Below are positions 59,224 through 64,000 of a DNA stretch of 64,000 bases, piece after piece (within the stretch, counting starts at the first letter, position 1; every line of letters begins with the position of its first letter). The position numbers were made by a program, and so were the translations under genes. Source of the stretch: JAVBWO01 sp036677375 (GTDB taxonomy: Bacteria > Bacillota > Dehalobacteriia > UBA4068 > UBA4997); NCBI GenBank assembly GCA_036677375.1, contig JAVBWO010000028.1:186001-250000 (forward strand), read 5' to 3'. Below the pieces are notes generated by a model, which was not told the origin of the DNA, did not search any database, and was given only the letters and a program-made list of their open reading frames with translations.

Positions 59224-60828
59224 ATGTTTGATACACTAATTCGAAATGTAAAGATCATAGACGGCAGTGGTAATGCCGCATTTCTGGGACATGTGGCAAT
59301 CAAAGATGGGAAGATTGCTTTTGTTGGAAAAGACGGTGAGCATGAAGCGAATAGATATATCGACGGAGGCGATCTTTGTTTGGCTCCGGGGTTCATTGAT
59401 GCTCACGCACATTTTGATGTTCCAGTGCTAATGGGTGACCATGTCAATTTCTGTAAGCTTTCTCAGGGGGTTACAACGGAAATATCAGGCAATTGCGGGA
59501 TTGGTCTGGCGCCTGTTTCCCCAAAATACTTAGAACTCTGGAAAACGTTTCTTGTACGTTCCACCGGTTCAGAAGTGCCTGGGATCTTACCGGAATTAAC
59601 CTCTTATGATGTCTATTTTAAGAAACTTGATCAATTAAACCTGGCATTTAATGCTGCTTATCATATGGGGCAAGGAACGATCCGAACTGCCGTCATGGGG
59701 TTTGAAAACAGAAAAGCGACGGCAAAAGAAATGGAAATGATGAAGGAACACATCAGAAATGGCATGGAAAATGGCATGATCGGCTTATCTACAGCACTCA
59801 TTTTCGCTCCAGGCAGTTTTACACCTTTTGAAGAACTGGTGGAATTGTGCAAGGTAGTGGCAAGTTATGGCGGCATTTATGCGACCCATATCCGCAATGA
59901 AGCAAATCATGTGTTGGCTGCTATCGAAGAAGCGATTGAAATAGGCAGACAGTCTGGTGTCTCGGTACAAATCTCTCATTTTAAAGCTTGCGGCAAATGC
60001 AATTGGGGTATGTCATCGAAGATGCTTGCCGCCGTTGAGAAAGCAAAAAAAGAAGGCGTTGAAGTATTTGTGGATATGTATCCCTATACTTCTGGGAATA
60101 CGCCTTTGAATTTTATCATTCCCCCTCGTTATATGCAACAAGGAGTTGATAAAATGGTGGAAATATTACAGGATAAAAAGCGCCGCCCGGAAGTTGCAGA
60201 GGAAATGCTGCACCCCCAAGGCGACTGGGACAGCTATCTGTTAAACTGCGGATACGAAGGCGTTTTGATTATGGGCGCCAGTAAAACGCCGGACGCCATA
60301 GGAAAAACCATTCTGCAATATGCTCAGGAGAAAGACATCGATCCCATGGACGCTATTTTTGATATTTTGATAGAAAATAACGGTGCGGGTGTTGCTGCAT
60401 GGTTTTATATTTCGGAGGATGATTTGCAGAATAATATGCGGGCGCCTTATGTCATGTTTGGCACCGATGGTGTTCCTGTACCGGAAGGGGCCACCACGCA
60501 TCCCCGGATTATTGGGACATTCCCGAGGATACTGGGAAGATATGTTCGCGAACTGGGTGTTTTAAGCCTGGAAGAGGCCGTCAGAAAAATGACCTCTCTG
60601 CCGGCTAAAAGATTTGGCTTGAAAAACAAAGGTTTGATCAAAGAAGGATATGATGCGGACTTAGTATTATTCCGCGCTGAATCAATCAATGAGAGCGCTA
60701 CGTATACGGATTGCTTTGCTAAAAACCAAGGGATCGAAAAAGTGATCGTAAAGGGGCAGGTTGTAATTGAAAACAATCAATTTACAGGCAAATATCCCGG
60801 CCGAGTGATTCGTGTCAACAAAAATTAA
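59224..60828 (+). CDS. N-acyl-D-amino-acid deacylase (D-aminoacylase)
   Basis: A 534-residue amidohydrolase with complete metal ligands: PGFIDAHAHFD (His61, His63), GNCGIG (Cys91), YATHIRNE, QISHFKACG and FGTDGVP (catalytic Asp). It releases D-amino acids from N-acyl forms using zinc. ATG 59224 follows GAGGTGG. Its own leader with twin palindromes suggests separate control from its degenerate paralogue. The membrane proteins that follow may move the substrate or product. Confidence 0.87.
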   Translation: MFDTLIRNVKIIDGSGNAAFLGHVAIKDGKIAFVGKDGEHEANRYIDGGDLCLAPGFIDAHAHFDVPVLMGDHVNFCKLSQGVTTEISGNCGIGLAPVSPKYLELWKTFLVRSTGSEVPGILPELTSYDVYFKKLDQLNLAFNAAYHMGQGTIRTAVMGFENRKATAKEMEMMKEHIRNGMENGMIGLSTALIFAPGSFTPFEELVELCKVVASYGGIYATHIRNEANHVLAAIEEAIEIGRQSGVSVQISHFKACGKCNWGMSSKMLAAVEKAKKEGVEVFVDMYPYTSGNTPLNFIIPPRYMQQGVDKMVEILQDKKRRPEVAEEMLHPQGDWDSYLLNCGYEGVLIMGASKTPDAIGKTILQYAQEKDIDPMDAIFDILIENNGAGVAAWFYISEDDLQNNMRAPYVMFGTDGVPVPEGATTHPRIIGTFPRILGRYVRELGVLSLEEAVRKMTSLPAKRFGLKNKGLIKEGYDADLVLFRAESINESATYTDCFAKNQGIEKVIVKGQVVIENNQFTGKYPGRVIRVNKN

Positions 60829-60951
60829 ACAGAAATCAAAAATGCTGTAAATTCATGCAAAGCGGAAAAGGCGCTACAATAATGCTCATAACGGAAGCAG
60901 GGGAGATACGTATTGGTTTGACCATAGAATACAACGCTATGAGGGTTTTTG

Positions 60952-60983
60952 CCTTTTTCGCTTTTGATGAACAGCGAAAAAGG
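60952..60983 (+). other. Leader hairpin before the membrane protein genes
   Basis: CCTTTTTCGCT / AGCGAAAAAGG, perfect 11-bp arms with a 10-nt loop, about 100 bp before the DUF5058 start. It could be an attenuator or a processing site. No T-run. Confidence 0.45.
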
Positions 60984-61086
60984 AGGGCAGATAGATTTTG
61001 TTATATTTTATTCGTTATTAGGTTTTCTGAATGCTTGCAATTTTATCGATGGTTTGCATTATTAAATGATTTAGGAGGTGTTATAC

Positions 61087-61797
61087 TTGAGTCCAGAAGT
61101 TGCTAAAATCGCCAATTCTCCTGGTTTCTGGCTCGTTTGTATTCCCATGGTATTGATCATGCTGTTCCAATCTTATGTCTTCATGAAGAAAGCCTGGAAA
61201 TCCGGCTTGGAAATGGGAATGTCCAAAGAGCAGATGATGCGGGGATTGAGAAGCGGAGCCATCACATCCATTGCTCCTGCCTTTAGTATTTTGATTGCTT
61301 TGGTAGGTTTAATTGCTATTGTAGGCAGTGCTCTCGCCTGGTTGCGCCTTTCCGTTATTGGCGCCATTATGTTTGAGGGTTTTGCAGCTCAGACGGCGCT
61401 TACCGCCATGGGAACCGCTGTCGGAGATCCCGGTTATACGCCGGCAGCTTTTGCCAATTGTGTGTGGGTCATGGCACTGGGTTCCTGCGGTTGGATTTTG
61501 GTTACCGGATTATTCACCCATAAGCTGGAGTGGGTGCGCATGAAGGCAGTTCGCGGTAAAGCGGAATTATTGCCTATCTTTACGATTTGCGCAATTTTAG
61601 GCGCTTTCTCTTATCAAGTAGCCAAGCATGCTGTTACGGTAAGCCGCTCTTCTATTGCCGTTGCTGTGGGCGCCTTATGCATTATATTGTTGAATTATCT
61701 TGCCGATAAAATGAACAAAAAGTGGATCAAAGAATGGTCTTTAGGTTTTGCTATGATCGCAGGTATGTTTGCAGCAACCATCGGTATGACACTTTAA
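61087..61797 (+). CDS. DUF5058-family membrane protein
   Basis: A 236-residue protein with about six transmembrane helices. TTG 61087 sits behind AGGAGGTG. INSPGFW-like start (IANSPGFWLVCIPMVLIM), GLRSGAITSIAPAFSILIAL and AWLRLSVIGAIMFE match DUF5058. With the next gene it likely forms a two-part transporter, as the pair is separated by only 21 bp and both follow a D-aminoacylase gene. No mechanism is known to me. Confidence 0.78.
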   Translation: MSPEVAKIANSPGFWLVCIPMVLIMLFQSYVFMKKAWKSGLEMGMSKEQMMRGLRSGAITSIAPAFSILIALVGLIAIVGSALAWLRLSVIGAIMFEGFAAQTALTAMGTAVGDPGYTPAAFANCVWVMALGSCGWILVTGLFTHKLEWVRMKAVRGKAELLPIFTICAILGAFSYQVAKHAVTVSRSSIAVAVGALCIILLNYLADKMNKKWIKEWSLGFAMIAGMFAATIGMTL

Positions 61798-61818
61798 CGG
61801 TAAGGAGGCTGAACAATT

Positions 61819-62496
61819 TTGAACAAAAATGAAATCTACAACAATAATTTTATTAAGCCAATTATATTCTGGGGTCGCTTGACCAATCTGTTGGCTGTTG
61901 TTTTATCCTTTTTGCCGGCAATCTATCTTTGGCTGGTATGGGACGCTTTGCCACCGGCTTCTGCCATTGTTTCAGGTTCGCTTTCAGTTATTTTAGCTTT
62001 TACCGGTATCTTTTGGATTGTGGAACCCATTTCTTATTTTCCTATTTTAGGCATACCCGGCACTTACATGGGCTTTCTCTCAGGAAATATTTCTAATATG
62101 CGAGTACCTTGTTCCGCTGTGGCGCAGGAGGCTGCCGGTGTGGAACAGGGATCTCCGGAAGGCTCTATTATCTCTGTTTTAGGAGTAGGTGCATCTATCT
62201 ATATCAATGTTATCGTTATGATTATCGGAGCTCTTGCCGGTGCGCAGCTGATTGCTCATTTCCCGCCCCTTTTGTCTTCCGCTTTCAATTTTATCCTGCC
62301 TGCAGTGTTCGGCGGCATATTTGGCCAATTTGCGGTGAAAAATTATAAAGTAGCGGGCATTGCTTTTGTTCTAGGCTGTCTTGCCAATATTGGCGGCTTT
62401 TTGCCTCAGTATATCGCGTTGCCGGCCTGTATATTTTTGACAATCTTTCTGGGAATCCAAATGGAAAAAAGAAAAAAGCTGAAGCAGGCTGCTTAA
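61819..62496 (+). CDS. Membrane protein, partner of DUF5058
   Basis: A 225-residue protein with about six to seven helices; TTG 61819 follows AAGGAGG. I do not recognise a named family. EPISYFPILGIPGTYMGFLS and a polar stretch NISNMRVPCSAVAQEAAGVE before GSPEGSIISVLGVGA would suit a substrate path. A lysine-rich end faces the cytoplasm. Together with the DUF5058 protein it is probably an amino-acid or peptide-derivative transporter. Confidence 0.7.
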   Translation: MNKNEIYNNNFIKPIIFWGRLTNLLAVVLSFLPAIYLWLVWDALPPASAIVSGSLSVILAFTGIFWIVEPISYFPILGIPGTYMGFLSGNISNMRVPCSAVAQEAAGVEQGSPEGSIISVLGVGASIYINVIVMIIGALAGAQLIAHFPPLLSSAFNFILPAVFGGIFGQFAVKNYKVAGIAFVLGCLANIGGFLPQYIALPACIFLTIFLGIQMEKRKKLKQAA

Positions 62497-62596
62497 GCAG
62501 AATGTGTGGCGTATTGCGAATTCTTTTGCTCTGTGCATATGCGAAAACCTCCTGTCGTAGTTTGCACTGCCCCAAGGAAAACGGACATTGAAAGAA

Positions 62597-62636
62597 ATCC
62601 CCCAGTCGTAGGATAATAAAACTACGAATGGGGGAT
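62597..62636. terminator. Convergent terminator
   Basis: 15-bp arms with one mismatch (62597-62611, 62622-62636; core ATCCCCCA / TGGGGGAT) around a 10-nt loop, between the membrane protein gene and the minus-strand kinase gene. Confidence 0.7.
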
Positions 62637-62713
62637 TAATTATGTCACGAGGATATACGAAAATACAAGGAATTGGCGAAGAAATATTTAGAATGAGCGC
62701 AGAAGGCAAAAAT

Positions 62714-64000
62714 TTAGATTTCATGAGAGCCGGAATTATCAAGCTGTGCTGCTATCGGGAACATGGAATCTGCGCTGGCGGCAGGGAGGACGATGGAAAT
62801 TCTTGTACCGATGCCTTCACGGCTCAGCACTTCCATATGGCCTTTGTGGCGTAAGGTAATCCATTTGGCAATTGCGAGACCGAGTCCGGAGCCCCCTGTT
62901 GCGCGTGCGCGGGATTCGTCGGCACGGTAAAACCTGTCAAAAACCCGGGAAACCGCTTCAGGGCTTATGCCTATGCCGTCGTCCTGAACGGAGAGCTTTG
63001 CAAATTCTCCTTCTCTGTCTGCCGCAACCATAATATGCCCGCCTGATTCCGTATATTTTATCGCATTATCGATCAGTATCCTAAGGGCCTGTTTGATAAG
63101 TGCCTTATCCGCAGAAACACTAACGTCCGACAGGCGGGTTTGATAATGATGCGAGGTATCTATCATCTGCGTCTCGTGAATGACTTCCATGGTAAGCTCT
63201 GAAAGCTTAAATTGCTCAATCTGGAGTGCAATGGTGTTGTTATCTCCCCGCGCAAGGAAAAGTAACTGTTCAATAAGCTCCTTCATGTTGGCTGCTTCGT
63301 CCTTGATTGCGTTTATTGACTCTAAAAGAGTCTTTTCGTCGTTCTTGCCCCAGCGGTCCAGGAGATTGGCATATCCCTGGATTACTGCAATCGGCGTTCT
63401 TAGCTCATGGGACGCGTCAGATACAAAGCGTACCTGCGCGCGGTAGGATTCATTGATCCTGTCAAGCATCCCATTGATTGCTCTCGCCAGGTTTTTCAGC
63501 TCTTCTTGTGTTTCATTTATTGGAATTCTGGTGTCGAGCCTGGCTGCGTTGATACCTTCCAGCTTGCCGGCCAGAGCTTCCATCTTATCGGGGTCAAACT
63601 GGCTGCCTGCCGTATTAAAGCTCTGAGCTGCTTTTGCAAGTTCAGAAATGGGGTTAAGGGTATTGCGTATCAACCGCGCGTCTTTAAATACTCTTGATAT
63701 CAGAATGAAAAGTTCAATCACAAGAAGCGTTAAAAATGCGACTCTAAATCTATGGATAAAAGACCCGAGTTTTACTGATATCTCATAGGTTAGTCCGCTT
63801 TGATTAAGATCAATTTTGTAGACAAGCCCTTCCAGTTGTTTAAACACGGACGCATTTACGGTACTTGTTTGCTCAAATCGCCTGGCTCCATTCGCGGTCG
63901 CTTCAGGGAGCAGCTTTAAGAAAGTTTTTGGCACCCGATATCCTTCCGGCCCGCCTGTAAGAACTTCAACACGAAGCCCCGATATTTGAAGCCAGTTTGC
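62714..64000 (-). CDS. Sensor histidine kinase (N-terminus outside window)
   Basis: At least 429 residues; the frame remains open to the window end, so the start is not seen. From the N-terminal side: part of an extracellular domain, a transmembrane helix (FLTLLVIELFILIS), a HAMP-like linker, the phosphoacceptor H-box SDASHELRTPIAVIQGY, the N-box (ALRILIDNAIKYT), G1 DDGIGISPE, F-box FDRFYR and G2 GGSGLGLAI. All kinase motifs are intact. The partner response regulator gene presumably lies upstream, beyond 64000. Confidence 0.9.
   Translation of the reverse strand, partial: ANWLQISGLRVEVLTGGPEGYRVPKTFLKLLPEATANGARRFEQTSTVNASVFKQLEGLVYKIDLNQSGLTYEISVKLGSFIHRFRVAFLTLLVIELFILISRVFKDARLIRNTLNPISELAKAAQSFNTAGSQFDPDKMEALAGKLEGINAARLDTRIPINETQEELKNLARAINGMLDRINESYRAQVRFVSDASHELRTPIAVIQGYANLLDRWGKNDEKTLLESINAIKDEAANMKELIEQLLFLARGDNNTIALQIEQFKLSELTMEVIHETQMIDTSHHYQTRLSDVSVSADKALIKQALRILIDNAIKYTESGGHIMVAADREGEFAKLSVQDDGIGISPEAVSRVFDRFYRADESRARATGGSGLGLAIAKWITLRHKGHMEVLSREGIGTRISIVLPAASADSMFPIAAQLDNSGSHEI

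Noticed and set aside
60855..61106. 83-residue frame upstream of the DUF5058 gene
   Set aside because: No ribosome site, overlaps the true start region and a hairpin; composition is not protein-like.
62642..62854. 70-residue plus-strand frame
   Set aside because: Antisense to the end of the histidine kinase gene and located after a terminator.

Overview
The window looks like the chromosome of an anaerobic Bacillota, most likely a clostridial-type Firmicute. Genes carry strong AGGAGG-type ribosome sites with ATG, GTG and TTG starts. The content includes ferredoxins, a CoA-acylating aldehyde dehydrogenase, glutaconate-type CoA-transferases, a 2-hydroxyacyl-CoA dehydratase remnant, TRAP transporters, a PucR regulator, DUF134/DUF5320 proteins and tandem large serine recombinases. 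Genus cannot be fixed from this sequence alone. No tRNA, rRNA or CRISPR array was seen.

Positions 1-19470 form a mosaic mobile island. It begins with the end of a WYL regulator, then a LexA-like repressor with its operator, a small protein, an ImmA/IrrE peptidase and a zinc-ribbon protein. Two stretches of structured noncoding sequence follow (about 2280-2465 and 3107-3546) around a sigma-region-4-like protein. Then come a SHOCT-type small protein and three tandem recombinase genes, the middle one lacking the catalytic domain, and a HipBA pair. On the minus strand (15120 to 9699) six overlapping genes encode a resolvase-like protein with a ruined active site, an active-looking serine recombinase with an unusual C-terminal domain, two free-standing copies of that domain and two ParB-like proteins. 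Two XRE regulators sit divergently beyond it. The island ends with a caspase-like plus double-TIR operon that resembles Thoeris-type anti-phage immunity, and a truncated tyrosine integrase.

Positions 19500-28800 are a decay and transfer zone. It holds a broken 2-hydroxyacyl-CoA dehydratase-family gene, a broken IS3 element, and a visibly AT-rich operon (URO-D family protein, solute-binding protein, ABC ATPase, fused permease, PHP phosphoesterase) split by a dead IS200-like element. An L,D-transpeptidase follows.

Positions 29000-39750 hold a catabolic module. An acylating aldehyde dehydrogenase and two CoA-transferase subunits are read leftward. A MerR regulator, a complete TRAP transporter, a saccharopine-dehydrogenase-like protein and a sodium:solute symporter are read rightward.

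Positions 40100-55340 deal mainly with metals: a zinc uptake operon (znuACB, a Fur-family regulator, a permease and a TIGR03943-like protein) behind a 55-bp inverted repeat; a ferredoxin/DUF5320/DtxR-like/CGGC/DUF134 cluster in which two promoters share one operator; a decayed feoA-feoA-feoB locus that keeps three 18-bp operators; and a heterodimeric ABC exporter. Positions 55790-62500 hold a PucR regulator, two D-aminoacylase-like paralogues (the first has lost most metal ligands), and two membrane proteins, one DUF5058-like. The window closes inside a sensor histidine kinase on the minus strand.
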